Assembly: GCF_014281965.1 (NCBI RefSeq)
Contig: NZ_JACFTB010000003.1
Location: 372,001-436,000 of the forward strand
Direction of reading: 5' to 3'
Length of the DNA: 64,000 bases
Origin: Rhodococcus sp. BP22
Lineage (GTDB): Bacteria; Actinomycetota; Actinomycetes; Mycobacteriales; Mycobacteriaceae
Part shown: positions 35,337 to 44,634 of the stretch, in pieces
Layout: every line of letters starts with the position of its first letter
Position numbering within the stretch: the first letter of the stretch is position 1
Notes under the pieces: generated by a model
Database searches by the model: none
What the model was told of the DNA's origin: nothing
Seen by the model: only the letters and a program-made list of their open reading frames with translations
Made by a program: the position numbers and the translations under genes

Positions 35337-36533
35337 GTGACCACCGTGACCGAACCGACCAGCAACACAGCAAACCTGTCCGCTATCACCGATGAGGAAA
35401 TATTCCTCGGCCACGTCGGTGGAAAGCTGTCCGTGGAACTGACCTCCCCGCTGGAGACTCAGCGTGACCTTTCCATCGCGTACACCCCCGGGGTAGCTCA
35501 GGTGAGTCGCGCTATCGCGCAAGACGCCGCGCTTGCCAAGAAGTACACCTGGACAGACCGCCTCGTCGCTGTCATCTCCGACGGTTCGGCTGTGCTCGGG
35601 CTCGGCGACATCGGCCCCCGCGCGTCGCTTCCGGTCATGGAAGGTAAAGCGGCACTGTTCAAGAAATTCGCCGGCCTGAACTCCATCCCGATCGTCATCG
35701 ACACCCATGACGTCGACGAGATCGTCGACACCATCGTTCGTTTGCGTCACAGCTTCGGTGCTGTCAATCTCGAAGACATCTCGGCCCCGCGCTGCTTCGA
35801 AATCGAGAGGCGCGTCATCGACGCTCTCGACTGCCCGGTGATGCACGACGACCAGCACGGCACCGCCATCGTCGTTCTCGCTGCTCTCAACGGCGCAGCG
35901 AAGTTCCAGGGGCGTAGCACTGCAGGGTTGAAGGTCGTCATCTCCGGAGCCGGTGCTGCAGGCGTCGCGTGCGCCAACATTCTTTTGGCGGCAGGCACTC
36001 CGGATGTCGTCGTGCTCGATTCCAAGGGAATCGTCTCGGCCGATCGCACCGACTTGAACTCGGTGAAAACAGACCTGGCCTCGCGGACCAATCCTCGTGG
36101 GCTGTCGGGAAGCGCTGCCGATGCGCTCGCCGGAGCCGACGTGTTTCTCGGAGTCTCCGCTGGACAAATCGACGAGTCCTGCATCGCGTCGATGGCACCG
36201 GAGTCGATCGTGTTCGCCCTCTCGAACCCGGATCCTGAGATTCATCCTGAGCGAGCGAGCCTCTACGCCGCGATCGTGGCGACAGGTCGCAGTGACTTCC
36301 CGAATCAGATCAACAATGTGCTCGCCTTCCCCGGCGTGTTCAAAGGCGCACTCGACGCCGGAGCACGCCGCATCACCGAAGGCATGAAACTCGCCGCTGC
36401 CGAGGCAATCCTCTCGGTTCTCGGCGATGAGTTGGCTGCGGACAAGATCGTGCCGAGCCCGCTCGACCCTCGCGTAGCCCCGGCCGTTGCGGACGCAGTT
36501 GCGGCAGCAGCGCGAGCCGAGGGTGTCGCGTAG
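35337..36533 (+). CDS. NAD(P)-dependent malic enzyme, short type
   Basis: The enzyme decarboxylates malate to pyruvate, producing NAD(P)H. The 398-residue protein has SIAYTPGVA (about 48-56), the catalytic [25 protein letters not shown], the Asp pair in [10 protein letters not shown], and the dinucleotide fold [14 protein letters not shown]. It is the bacterial short type without a phosphotransacetylase extension. GTG 35337 follows AGGAG. The strong downstream terminator shows it is monocistronic. Confidence 0.9.
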   Translation: MTTVTEPTSNTANLSAITDEEIFLGHVGGKLSVELTSPLETQRDLSIAYTPGVAQVSRAIAQDAALAKKYTWTDRLVAVISDGSAVLGLGDIGPRASLPVMEGKAALFKKFAGLNSIPIVIDTHDVDEIVDTIVRLRHSFGAVNLEDISAPRCFEIERRVIDALDCPVMHDDQHGTAIVVLAALNGAAKFQGRSTAGLKVVISGAGAAGVACANILLAAGTPDVVVLDSKGIVSADRTDLNSVKTDLASRTNPRGLSGSAADALAGADVFLGVSAGQIDESCIASMAPESIVFALSNPDPEIHPERASLYAAIVATGRSDFPNQINNVLAFPGVFKGALDAGARRITEGMKLAAAEAILSVLGDELAADKIVPSPLDPRVAPAVADAVAAAARAEGVA

Positions 36534-36546
36534 GACCGAATAAAAG

Positions 36547-36596
36547 AAGCACCCCGGACCTTGCCTCAACCAGGCATGATGCGGGGTGCTTTTTTG
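36547..36596 (+). terminator. Strong intrinsic terminator after malic enzyme
   Basis: A 10-bp perfect stem (36547-36556 with 36582-36591) runs into TTTTTT. An inner stem GCCT/AGGC lies in the loop. It also lies at the end of the convergent osmoprotectant operon. Confidence 0.92.
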
Positions 36597-36619
36597 TTCG
36601 TGTCCGAATCCCTCTCCAG

Positions 36620-37312
36620 CTAGACCTCGGCCACACGCGAAGGCATGCGCTTCAGCCGACCTGTACCCGGAACCGAAGCCCAGACCGCAAGGGCCAGCAG
36701 GCCGTCCACGATCAGGGTCAGCAACGCCACCAGGATTGCGCCGACAAGCACCCGCCCGTAGTCGTAGAGTGCGAGGCCGTCGAAGATGTATCGACCGAGC
36801 CCGCCGAGGTTGACGTAGGCCGCAACGGTTGCGGTGGCGATGATCTGCAGCGTGGTGTTTCTGAGCCCACCGATCATCAGCGGCAGCGCGTTGGGAATTT
36901 CGACGCGAAAAAGCACTTGTAATTCGGTCATGCCCATAGCTCTGGCGGCATCCACCACATCGGCGTCGACGTTCGCAATTCCGGAGTAGGTCCCGGCAAG
37001 TAGAGGTGGAATACCGAGAAGAACCAGAGCGATGATCGGGGGCACCAGCCCGAGCCCGATGACAAGAACCAGGAACACCAGAATGCCGAGGGTCGGTAGC
37101 GATCGGAGCGCATTGACGAGTCCGACGACGAGGGCTTCACCTCTCCGGAGGTGTCCGATCAGCAGGCCGATGGGTATCGCGATGGCCGCCGAGATCACCA
37201 CGGCGAGCAGGCTGTACCAGATGTGCTCGATGATGCGGGCGCCGATTCCGGTGGGCCCGGCCCAGTTTCCGGCTTCGAAGATGTAGGAAAAGGCCTCCGA
37301 GAACAAGTTCAT
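36620..37312 (-). CDS. Osmoprotectant (betaine/choline/carnitine) ABC permease, last gene of operon
   Basis: The 230-residue protein has five or six membrane helices and the EAA loop VVDAARAMGMTELQVLFRVEI, typical of OpuCB/OpuCD (ProW) permeases. ATG 37312 overlaps the upstream permease stop (ATGA). Two such permeases form the channel of a quaternary-amine importer used against osmotic stress. The in-frame extension to 37402 lies in the previous gene. Confidence 0.9.
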   Translation of the reverse strand: MNLFSEAFSYIFEAGNWAGPTGIGARIIEHIWYSLLAVVISAAIAIPIGLLIGHLRRGEALVVGLVNALRSLPTLGILVFLVLVIGLGLVPPIIALVLLGIPPLLAGTYSGIANVDADVVDAARAMGMTELQVLFRVEIPNALPLMIGGLRNTTLQIIATATVAAYVNLGGLGRYIFDGLALYDYGRVLVGAILVALLTLIVDGLLALAVWASVPGTGRLKRMPSRVAEV

Positions 37313-38007
37313 GCCGACTCCTCCTCCGAGACTGTGGCCCTCTGCGAAACGGTGGCCTTCTTCTTCGAGGCCGAGCTGAGGCGAGTCCACGGTGTGAGCC
37401 AACGACCGAGTAGATACAGCACCGCATCGAATACGAGCGCCAGGAAGACGATGGAGATGATGCCGGCCACTATCTGGTCCGGGTAGTCACGCTGATAGCC
37501 CTGGGTGAACAGTTGACCGAGGCCACCGATGCCGATCACCGAGCCGACCGACACGAGCGAAATATTCGTGACCGCCACGACCCTGACGTTCGCGATGAGC
37601 ACCGGAAGCGACAGCGGCAACTCGACGGACACCGCGCGCCGAATCGGCGAGTAACCCATGGCCTCGGCAGAATCGACGACCGCGAACGGCACCGAGTCCA
37701 ACGCTTCGGGAACGGCCCGAATCAGAAGCGCAGTCGAGTACACCGCCAGCGCGATGACGACGTTGAGCGGATCGAGAATGGGGAGACCCACGATCGCTGG
37801 AATAGTGACGAACAGTGCCAGAGAGGGGATGGTGAAGGCAATGCTGGCCAGCGTCAGCGTGGTGCGCCGCACCCATCGTGTGTTCCGGATGAGCGTGCCG
37901 ACGGGTATCGCAATGACCAGTCCGATGAGCAACGGAACAAGCGAAAGGTAGAGGTGTGTCTTGGCGAGGCCGAGGACGACATCGAAGTTGTCGAACAGCC
38001 ACTTCAC
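37309..38007 (-). CDS. Osmoprotectant ABC permease
   Basis: The 232-residue channel subunit has about five membrane helices, the EAA loop VVDSAEAMGYSPIRRAVSVEL, and VGSVIGIGGLGQLFTQG. It begins at an ATG overlapping the end of the ATPase gene (ATGA) and is coupled to the second permease. It is a paralogue of that gene. Confidence 0.9.
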   Translation of the reverse strand: MKWLFDNFDVVLGLAKTHLYLSLVPLLIGLVIAIPVGTLIRNTRWVRRTTLTLASIAFTIPSLALFVTIPAIVGLPILDPLNVVIALAVYSTALLIRAVPEALDSVPFAVVDSAEAMGYSPIRRAVSVELPLSLPVLIANVRVVAVTNISLVSVGSVIGIGGLGQLFTQGYQRDYPDQIVAGIISIVFLALVFDAVLYLLGRWLTPWTRLSSASKKKATVSQRATVSEEESA

Positions 38008-39180
38008 TGCTTGTCGTCCTCGCTGTGTTGCCCTGACGTGCGGTGTTGCCCCGAACTGAAGTGGTGCCGATTTCGTTCTTCGTCCTCGGACTTACGTTGT
38101 ACAGCAAGGTTTTCGAGGATCTCTGCGGCGTCGACGCTGCCGACTGCTGCTCCGGTTTCGTCGACCGCGACCCCGATTCCCGACGGTGACGAGATGGCAG
38201 AGTCGAGCGCTTGGCGCAGATCCCCACCTTGGGTGAACAGTGACCCGCCCGCCGCGGTGCTGTCCTCCAGCGACCGCCCGTCGCGAACCTTCTCGACCCC
38301 GGTGACATCGATCCAACCGAGCGGACGACGTGCCGAGTCCACAACGAGAACCCACTGCCCCTGGTCCAGGCGCAGGGACTTCACTTCGCTCTCGGTTGCA
38401 GTGTCGATCGAGTGCATGGTGACCGACTGAGCCGACCTGAACGAGAGTCCACGGTAGCCACGATCGCGACCGACGAACGAAGCCACGAAGGAGGTGGCCG
38501 GTGCAGACAAGATGGTCTCCGGCTTGTCGTACTGCTGCAGTCCCATGGGGTCCGAAAACGGCAATGTGGTCACCGAGTCGGACGGCTTCGTCGATGTCGT
38601 GAGTGACGAACACGATGGTCTTCTTCAAGTCCGCTTGTAGGCGGAGCATTTCGGTTTGCAGGTCCTCGCGGACCACCGGATCGACAGCACTGAAAGGCTC
38701 GTCCATCAACAGGATCGGCGGATCCGCGGCCAGTGCCCGGGCTACACCGACTCTTTGCTGCTGGCCACCGGACAACTGTGCCGGGTAGCGAGAGGCAAAA
38801 GCTGGGTCGAGGCCCACTCGTTCGAGAACACCCAATGCTGCCTTGCGCGCGGCGCGCCTCGTGGCGCCACGCAACACCGGCACGGTGGCGACGTTGTCCA
38901 CGACCGTGCGGTGTGGCAGCAGGCCGGCGCTCTGAATGACATAACCGATGCCGCGCCGCAGTTTCACGGCGTCGGCGTCGGCGATGTTCTTGCCATCGAC
39001 CGTGATCACTCCCGAAGTCGGAGTGATCATGCGATTGATCATCCTCATCGAGGTGGTCTTACCACAGCCCGACGGCCCCACGAAGACCGTGAACGACTGG
39101 GGTTCGATCACCAGATCAAGCGAGTCGACGGCGGTCGTGCCGTCCGGATATGTCTTGTTCACACTCTCGAAAGTGATCAC
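38004..39180 (-). pseudogene. Osmoprotectant ABC ATPase (OpuCA/ProV-like) with a one-base frameshift
   Basis: The first frame (39180 down to about 38550) encodes a good ATPase: Walker A GPSGCGKTT, signature LSGGQQQR, Walker B ILLMDEPFSAVD, H-loop VTHDIDEA. After HIAVFGPHG the frame is lost. The expected continuation LQQYDKPETILSAPATSFVASFVG and the CBS domains are in the next frame, down to 38004. Removing one base from the GGGG run at 38547-38550 gives FGPMGLQQYD and a full 391-residue protein. The second frame is free of stops and its end couples to the permease. It may be a sequencing error, a recent lesion, or slippage. Confidence 0.82.
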
Positions 39181-39248
39181 TACTGGGGTGCCTCTCGTCG
39201 GTGCACCGGCAAACCGTCGGTGAAGAGCATGCGTCGATGGACGAGCAA

Positions 39249-40196
39249 TCAGCTGATCGGCTTGTCCAGTCCCTTCTGCGCTACCCAGGCCTTCGCCGCT
39301 GCCGCCGGTTCGACTTTGGCGTCACCGGAAACAGAGGTGTTGAGGGCGATCAGTTCTTCGGTAGTGATCTGCGCAGACACTGCGTCGAGGACCTTGGTGA
39401 GCTTGTCCGACTGCTTCGCGGTGTTGAGTACCGGGATGATGTTCTGTGCAGCGAAGTTGTTTTCCGGGTCCTCGAGTACTACGAGGTCGTTCTGTGCGAT
39501 TGCGGGCGAAGTGGTGAAGATGTCGGCAGCAGTGACCTTGCCGGAGACCAGAGCTTCGACTGTCGCTGGGCCGCCCCCGTCGGAGATCGGAACGTAGTTT
39601 CCTGCCGCGATGTCGAGTCCGTATTTCGAACTCAACCCCGGTAGCCCACCGACGCGTTCCTGGAACTCGGGTGTGCCCGCGAAGGTGACGTCCGCGGAGA
39701 AGGGCGCTAGATCGCCGATCGTGGTCAGCTTGCGTTCGGTGGCCGTCGAACGGGTGACGACAACGGCATCCTTGTCCTCACCGGGTGCCTGCGCCGTCAC
39801 GGCCAAGTCCGAACCGAGTGCGTCCGGAAGGGCCGCCAGAACATCCTCGGACGAAGTCGCCGTTGCCGACTCGTCCAAGTACTGCAGGAGGTTGCCTGTG
39901 TAATCGGGGACCAGATCGATCGACCCGTCCTTCACTGCCGGTATGTAGGCTTCACGGCTGCCGATGTTGAATTTGGTACCCACCTCGAAACCATTGGCGC
40001 GCAGCGCTTCTGCGTAAATATTCGCCACGGTCTCGGATTCCGGGAAGTTGGCCGAGCCCACCACGATGGAGTTGGTGTCCCCGTTGCTCTCCCCGCCGCC
40101 ACTGGACAGAGGATCGTCATTGTTGCCGCATGCTGTCAGCGCGAGTGCCGAAATCGACAAAGCAGCGAGGACGCGTGTGGTTCGGGTGATGTTCAT
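39249..40196 (-). CDS. Osmoprotectant substrate-binding lipoprotein (OpuCC/ProX-like)
   Basis: The 315-residue lipoprotein has a signal with lipobox LTAC (cysteine near 23) and a QAT-family binding fold: SANFPESETVANIYAEALRA, VPDYTGNLLQYL, and FAAQNIIPVLN. The PDYTG tyrosine helps build the aromatic cage for quaternary amines. ATG 40196 follows GGAAGGA. It heads the importer operon; the ATPase gene follows after 68 bp. Confidence 0.9.
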   Translation of the reverse strand: MNITRTTRVLAALSISALALTACGNNDDPLSSGGGESNGDTNSIVVGSANFPESETVANIYAEALRANGFEVGTKFNIGSREAYIPAVKDGSIDLVPDYTGNLLQYLDESATATSSEDVLAALPDALGSDLAVTAQAPGEDKDAVVVTRSTATERKLTTIGDLAPFSADVTFAGTPEFQERVGGLPGLSSKYGLDIAAGNYVPISDGGGPATVEALVSGKVTAADIFTTSPAIAQNDLVVLEDPENNFAAQNIIPVLNTAKQSDKLTKVLDAVSAQITTEELIALNTSVSGDAKVEPAAAAKAWVAQKGLDKPIS

Positions 40197-40378
40197 TGCG
40201 GTCCTTCCATCGGTACCGGCGCGGAGGCTGACCGGCTGTCTCAGCAGCTCGGGATGGTGATCCGAGCAAGTCTAGACATAGGGTTGCCCCGAAGAGCATC
40301 TCGTTGGCCTCAGTTCCCGTTGTGGTGGAACGATAAACCTTGCCACCGACATCTGCTGTGAACGGAGCTTGTGGAAAA

Positions 40379-41260
40379 GTGCGTGTGTCAGGCCTACGGG
40401 TCGTAGTTCTAGCCCTCCTCTCGTGCGTCGCGATGTCGTGCGGGGCAGCTGAGCAGCCGTCCTCGACCATCGTGGTGGGTTCCTCGGACACCGTGCACGG
40501 TGAGCTGTTGGCGCAGATTTACGCCGGGGCGCTTCGCTCGACCGGAGCAGAGGTGCGCACCCAGTTGGACGCGGGTGACAGCGGCGAATCCCTGGCTGCG
40601 CTCGATCGAGGCGACGTCGACGTCGTGCCGGGGCTGATGGGCGAACTCCTCGACACGTTCGATTCGACATCGGAGGCTACCGAAGCGGACGAAGTGTTCG
40701 CCGACCTCAACAAGTCGCTTCCGCAAGGGTTGTCCGTCTCGGACTATGCCACCGCCGAAGACGGTGTGGCACTGGTCATCGCTGACGGCGCGCCTTTTTC
40801 GGGAGCCGAAATGATCACCGACATCGCGTCGAGGTGTTCGCAGGCGACGGTATCGGTCACCTCAGCGAACGCCGAGGCGTTGAACAGAGTGCGGGATCGC
40901 TACGGGTGCAGTTTTGCCTCGGTACGGATCGAGGCCGACGAAGAGGCAGTCGTCGAGGCAGTCCAGACAGGCGAGGCAACAGGGCCGGAGTCCGTGTCCG
41001 CCGGCGTGATTCGTACCGCATCGTCGGGGCCGAAGGCCAAGGATCTGACCGTGCTCGACGACGACGAAGGAGCGTTCCGGGCCCAGAACGTCGTACCACT
41101 CTTTCGAGACGGGGTGTTGAACGAGAACGAGATCAAAGCCTTCGGCGTGGTCGCCGGTGAATTGACGACCGCGGACCTCGCCGACATGATCGGCGAGGTC
41201 CGCGGGGGTGCGAAGTCAGACGAGGTCGCTGCTCGTTGGCTCGGGGAACACAACCTCTGA
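40379..41260 (+). CDS. Orphan OpuCC-like lipoprotein with altered ligand motif
   Basis: The 293-residue protein resembles the divergent binding protein: IVVGSSDTVHGELLAQIYAGALR and FRAQNVVPLFR align with its SANFPESET and FAAQNIIPVLN. The VPDYTG motif is replaced by VPGLMGELLDTF, removing the cage tyrosine. Two extra cysteines (SRCSQ, YGCSF) may form a disulfide. GTG 40379 gives a lipoprotein signal with VAMSC. The gene has no permease or ATPase of its own. It could bind another ligand, act as a sensor, or be decaying. Its end overlaps the convergent hydrolase by 45 bp. Confidence 0.75.
   Translation: MRVSGLRVVVLALLSCVAMSCGAAEQPSSTIVVGSSDTVHGELLAQIYAGALRSTGAEVRTQLDAGDSGESLAALDRGDVDVVPGLMGELLDTFDSTSEATEADEVFADLNKSLPQGLSVSDYATAEDGVALVIADGAPFSGAEMITDIASRCSQATVSVTSANAEALNRVRDRYGCSFASVRIEADEEAVVEAVQTGEATGPESVSAGVIRTASSGPKAKDLTVLDDDEGAFRAQNVVPLFRDGVLNENEIKAFGVVAGELTTADLADMIGEVRGGAKSDEVAARWLGEHNL
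41169..41205 (-). terminator. 15-bp perfect hairpin inside the orphan lipoprotein gene end
   Basis: Arms 41169-41183 and 41191-41205 pair perfectly with a 7-nt loop. It lies 11 nt past the stop of the convergent hydrolase (41216), so it likely ends that operon although it is coding DNA on the other strand. Confidence 0.55.
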
Positions 41261-42154
41261 AGTCCGCACTCTCGTGCCGAGAAATGCGCCCATATGGTGC
41301 ACGGCATCGGCCGCTTCGCGAAGTATCGACGCCTGCAGGTGCGCGACGTGCCACAGCTTTTCGTACTCGACATATTCGACTTCGACGCCGGACGAGAGGA
41401 GCTTGTCGTGAAAGGCGACGATCTGCGGATACAGCACCTCGGATGTGCCGACGTGCATGACGATCGGCGGTAGCCCCGACAGATCCCCGTGTAGGGGAGC
41501 GAACCTCTGATCGAGCGGATCACCGTCGTGGAGATATGCCTCGGCCGAGGCGAACGACCAGGCAGTGTTGACAACCATGTCTCGATCGAACTGCGCGTCG
41601 CGAGCGCCAGGGTCGACCCATGGGGAGATCAAACCGAGTGCGGCAGGCAGAATTCCGTCGTCCACGAGTCGACGCGCCGTTGCGACGGCGAGACCACCGC
41701 CTGCCGAGTCGCCGGCGATCGCAACCCGATCAGCGCTGAACCCGTGCGAAGTCACCAACTCGCGGAAGGCGGCGACAGCGTCGTTCAATCCAGCGGGCAA
41801 TGGATTTTCCGGTGCCAGTGAATAGTCGAGAACGTATACCGCGCTTGCAGACTCGCGGGCAAGGTGGGCTGCCAGTGAGCGATGCGTAGCGATCGAGCCG
41901 ATGGTGTACGCACCGCCGTGCAGGTACAGCACCGCTGTAGTACGTTCCGTCGCGCCGACCGTGATGCGTTCTGCCTTGCGTCCGGCCAGCATGAGCTTTT
42001 CGCTGACTGTCCCGGGCGGCAACGTCTGTAGTGGTGATGCCGAATCGAGAATCTTGCGTTGAATCGAGAACGGAAAGCGTGCGTTCAGCGCCAACCGATA
42101 GAACGGCTTCAACGATGCGGCCACGAGTGGAAGTGGCAGATAGAAGGACTTCAT
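41216..42154 (-). CDS. HSL-type alpha/beta hydrolase (esterase)
   Basis: The 312-residue hydrolase belongs to the hormone-sensitive-lipase family. It has the oxyanion HGGAY (about 77-81), the nucleophile elbow GDSAGGGLA with Ser near 150, and a late HVAHLQ histidine. It would cleave esters such as those made by the Baeyer-Villiger monooxygenase encoded in the same operon. It follows the SDR gene by 3 nt. Confidence 0.87.
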   Translation of the reverse strand: MKSFYLPLPLVAASLKPFYRLALNARFPFSIQRKILDSASPLQTLPPGTVSEKLMLAGRKAERITVGATERTTAVLYLHGGAYTIGSIATHRSLAAHLARESASAVYVLDYSLAPENPLPAGLNDAVAAFRELVTSHGFSADRVAIAGDSAGGGLAVATARRLVDDGILPAALGLISPWVDPGARDAQFDRDMVVNTAWSFASAEAYLHDGDPLDQRFAPLHGDLSGLPPIVMHVGTSEVLYPQIVAFHDKLLSSGVEVEYVEYEKLWHVAHLQASILREAADAVHHMGAFLGTRVRTSEVVFPEPTSSDLV

Positions 42155-42157
42155 TCC

Positions 42158-43003
42158 CTAGATCTTTCGCGGCATGACGCGGGTGGCCACGGTGGCGATG
42201 ACCCTCTGATACTTCGAACCGGTAACGCGTTGCAGCAGATCGAGCGCGATGGCATCGGCGCCGATGAGTACACGAGCCTTCCCCTTCTCCACACCCGCGA
42301 GAATGGTCTTTGCTGCTTTGTCCGGTGTGGTCTTGGCCAGCTTCGCATCGAAGAACTTCGCTACGGACGCTTGGTCGTAGTTCTCGGCGACGGTGGCATT
42401 GCGCGCGATAGCGGTCTTGATGCCGCCTGGATGCACAACGGTCATCTTCACCGGCGCCTTCGAGATGAGCAGTTCCATTCGAAGTGCCTCGCTGAAACCG
42501 CGGGCAGCGAATTTCGCAGCGTTGTACGCAGCCTGTGACGGCATCGCCAGAAGCCCGAAGAGGCTCGAGATGTTCACGATGTGTCCGTCACCGGAAGCTT
42601 GAATATGGGGAAGAAATGCTTTGGTGCCGTTGACAACTCCCCAGAAATCGACATCGACGATCCGCTCGATGTCCTTGAACGAGGAGCTGTCGACGTCACC
42701 GTGGTAAGCGATGCCCGCATTGTTGTAGATCTGGTTGATCTTCCCGAACCGGGCGGCGACGGCATCGGCGTAGTCGAGCACGGTCTCGCGCTGCGTGACG
42801 TCGAGGAAGTCGGACTTCACCTCCGCGCCGAGTGCCACCGCCTGACGAACAGTCTCTTGCAGCCCGTTCGCGTCGACGTCCGAAAGTGCGAGCTTGGCGC
42901 CGCGTTGGGCAAGGTTGAGAGCGAGTGCACGGCCGATCCCCGAACCTGCGCCGGTGACGACTGCTACCTTGCCGGTAAATCCGTTCGCTGACTTCGAACT
43001 CAC
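42158..43003 (-). CDS. Short-chain dehydrogenase/reductase
   Basis: The 281-residue SDR has the NAD(P) motif TGAGSGIG (about 17-24), NNAGIAYHG, the catalytic serine in NISSLFG, and the YNAAK active site. It probably interconverts an alcohol and ketone. GTG 43003 overlaps the monooxygenase stop (GTGA). SDR, BVMO and esterase together form a plausible alcohol-ketone-ester-acid route. Confidence 0.88.
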   Translation of the reverse strand: MSSKSANGFTGKVAVVTGAGSGIGRALALNLAQRGAKLALSDVDANGLQETVRQAVALGAEVKSDFLDVTQRETVLDYADAVAARFGKINQIYNNAGIAYHGDVDSSSFKDIERIVDVDFWGVVNGTKAFLPHIQASGDGHIVNISSLFGLLAMPSQAAYNAAKFAARGFSEALRMELLISKAPVKMTVVHPGGIKTAIARNATVAENYDQASVAKFFDAKLAKTTPDKAAKTILAGVEKGKARVLIGADAIALDLLQRVTGSKYQRVIATVATRVMPRKI

Positions 43004-44565
43004 TGTGTCACTACCTTGGTGTCGGTGTCGGCAAGGGTGCTGCCGAGAGCGCTGGGGAGGTCGGATGCTGCGGTACTGCGGTACGCAGCCAGGTCGAACT
43101 TTCTGGTGATCTTTCGGAATCGGAACGTGAAGTCCGGCCACAGCGTCGTGTTGTTGCCATGCTTGTCCAGGTACCAGCTGGCACAGCCACCGTTCATCCA
43201 GACGCTGTCGGCCATTCGGTCCTGTAGATCGGCGTTGTAGTCGTCCTGGACGTCCTTTCGAACCTCGATGACGCCGATGTCGTGCTTGTCGATCGTGTCG
43301 ATGGCGTCGATGACATAGTTGAGCTGCGATTCGATCATGAAGACCATCGACGTGTGTCCCAAACCGGTATTCGGACCTACGAGGAAGAACATGTTGGGGA
43401 AGTTCGAGATGGCCGCACCCTTGTACCCTTGCTGACCTTCCTTTTCGAAGGTCTGTGCGAGCGACTCACCGTTCTTACCGTAGATGCCCTGGTAAGCAGG
43501 CGAATCCGTGACATGGAAACCGGTGGCCACGATCAGCGCATCGATCGGGCGTTCGGTTCCATCCGTGCTGACGATCGAGTGGGCGCGAACCTCGCGGATG
43601 CCGTCGGTGACGAGGTCGACGTTCGCGCGGTCCAGGGCAGGGTAGTACGTATTGGAGATGAGCATGCGCTTGCATCCGATACGGAAATTCGGGGTGACCT
43701 TCTTACGCAGGGACTTGTCCTTGATGCCCTTGGCGATCTGTCGCCGCGCAACCACTTCCAAAATTTTCATCAGCTTCGGCTGCTTGGCGAGGCCGAGGAC
43801 CTGAGTCTCGCGAGCTGCGTAGATTCCAGTGCGCGAGAGGCGCTGGAATCCGGGAATGTGCTTGAACGCGAAGCGCTCGAACCTCGTGTAGGCGCGGTCG
43901 GCGCGAGGAAGAATCCAGGGCGCGGTTCGCTGATAGACGTCGAGATGCGACACCGTATCCGCAATGGCAGGGACAATCTGGATGGCAGAAGCGCCGGTTC
44001 CGATGACCGCGACGCGCTTGCCGTCGAGCTTCGCGTCGTGATTCCACTGCGCCGAATGGAAAATTTCACCCTCGAAGCTTTCGATTCCCTTGATGGGTGG
44101 AAGGTTCGGCTCGCACAGTGCGCCGACGGCAGGGACGACGATCTTGGCCGAGTATTCACCGGTGGTGGCGCTGACGTCCCACCGTGAAGTGTCTGCATTC
44201 CACCGGACCGAGGTGACGTCCGAACCGAACACGTGTCGGTCCATGACGCCGTACTTGCGAGCGACGGATTCGATGTACTTCTGGATTTCGGGCTGCGTGG
44301 AGAACGAGCGAGTCCACTCCGGATTGAGGGCGAACGAGTACGAGTACAGGTGCGAAGGAACATCGCACGCAGCTCCCGGGTAGGTGTTGTCGCGCCACGT
44401 CCCCCCGACGTCGCTTCCGCGTTCGAGGACGAGGAAGTTTCTCTTGCCCTCCTGCGTCAGCTTGATCGCAGCCCCGAGGCCTGCGAACCCGCTACCGATG
44501 ATGACAGTGTCGACCTGGCGCGGCGTACTCACGCGCTCCGAAGTGTCCGTTACCGAGAGACTCAT
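43000..44565 (-). CDS. Baeyer-Villiger-type flavin monooxygenase
   Basis: The 521-residue FAD/NADPH enzyme has the FAD motif GSGFAGLG (about 24-31), GGTWRDNTYPGAACDVP, the Baeyer-Villiger-type FEGEIFHSAQW, and the second Rossmann motif GTGASAIQ. It inserts oxygen into ketones to give esters or lactones. ATG 44565 is preferred: it lies 7 nt after a -10 hexamer and lacks a Shine-Dalgarno, while the frame to 44601 starts inside the promoter. It is the first gene of the operon. Confidence 0.88.
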   Translation of the reverse strand: MSLSVTDTSERVSTPRQVDTVIIGSGFAGLGAAIKLTQEGKRNFLVLERGSDVGGTWRDNTYPGAACDVPSHLYSYSFALNPEWTRSFSTQPEIQKYIESVARKYGVMDRHVFGSDVTSVRWNADTSRWDVSATTGEYSAKIVVPAVGALCEPNLPPIKGIESFEGEIFHSAQWNHDAKLDGKRVAVIGTGASAIQIVPAIADTVSHLDVYQRTAPWILPRADRAYTRFERFAFKHIPGFQRLSRTGIYAARETQVLGLAKQPKLMKILEVVARRQIAKGIKDKSLRKKVTPNFRIGCKRMLISNTYYPALDRANVDLVTDGIREVRAHSIVSTDGTERPIDALIVATGFHVTDSPAYQGIYGKNGESLAQTFEKEGQQGYKGAAISNFPNMFFLVGPNTGLGHTSMVFMIESQLNYVIDAIDTIDKHDIGVIEVRKDVQDDYNADLQDRMADSVWMNGGCASWYLDKHGNNTTLWPDFTFRFRKITRKFDLAAYRSTAASDLPSALGSTLADTDTKVVTQ

Positions 44566-44572
44566 GTAAGCG

Positions 44573-44601
44573 AGCGTAGAAGCTTGTTGAGTGTGAGTCA
44601 A
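44573..44601 (-). promoter_or_regulatory. -35/-10 promoter of the BVMO operon (leaderless)
   Basis: On the minus strand TTGACT (44601-44596), a 17-nt spacer and TACGCT (44578-44573) precede ATG 44565 by 7 nt. This is the most complete promoter in the window. Confidence 0.65.
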
Positions 44602-44615
44602 CAGTTATTGACTGT
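44596..44615. promoter_or_regulatory. Palindromic operator between BVMO and TetR genes
   Basis: AGTCAA (44596-44601)/TTGACT (44608-44613) and the overlapping ACAGT/ACTGT (44601-44605, 44611-44615) make a symmetric site. It covers the BVMO -35 box and lies just upstream of the TetR -10. The adjacent TetR protein is the obvious ligand. Confidence 0.6.
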
Positions 44616-44622
44616 CGATCAG

Positions 44623-44628
44623 TAGACT
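44623..44628 (+). promoter_or_regulatory. -10 element of leaderless TetR gene
   Basis: TAGACT is followed by six bases and ATG 44635, favouring this ATG over the GTG three bases upstream. Confidence 0.5.
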
Positions 44629-44634
44629 GATGTG

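Noticed and set aside
35136-36569. 477-codon frame opposite malic enzyme
   Set aside because: A shadow frame; malic enzyme motifs and the terminator fix the + strand as coding.
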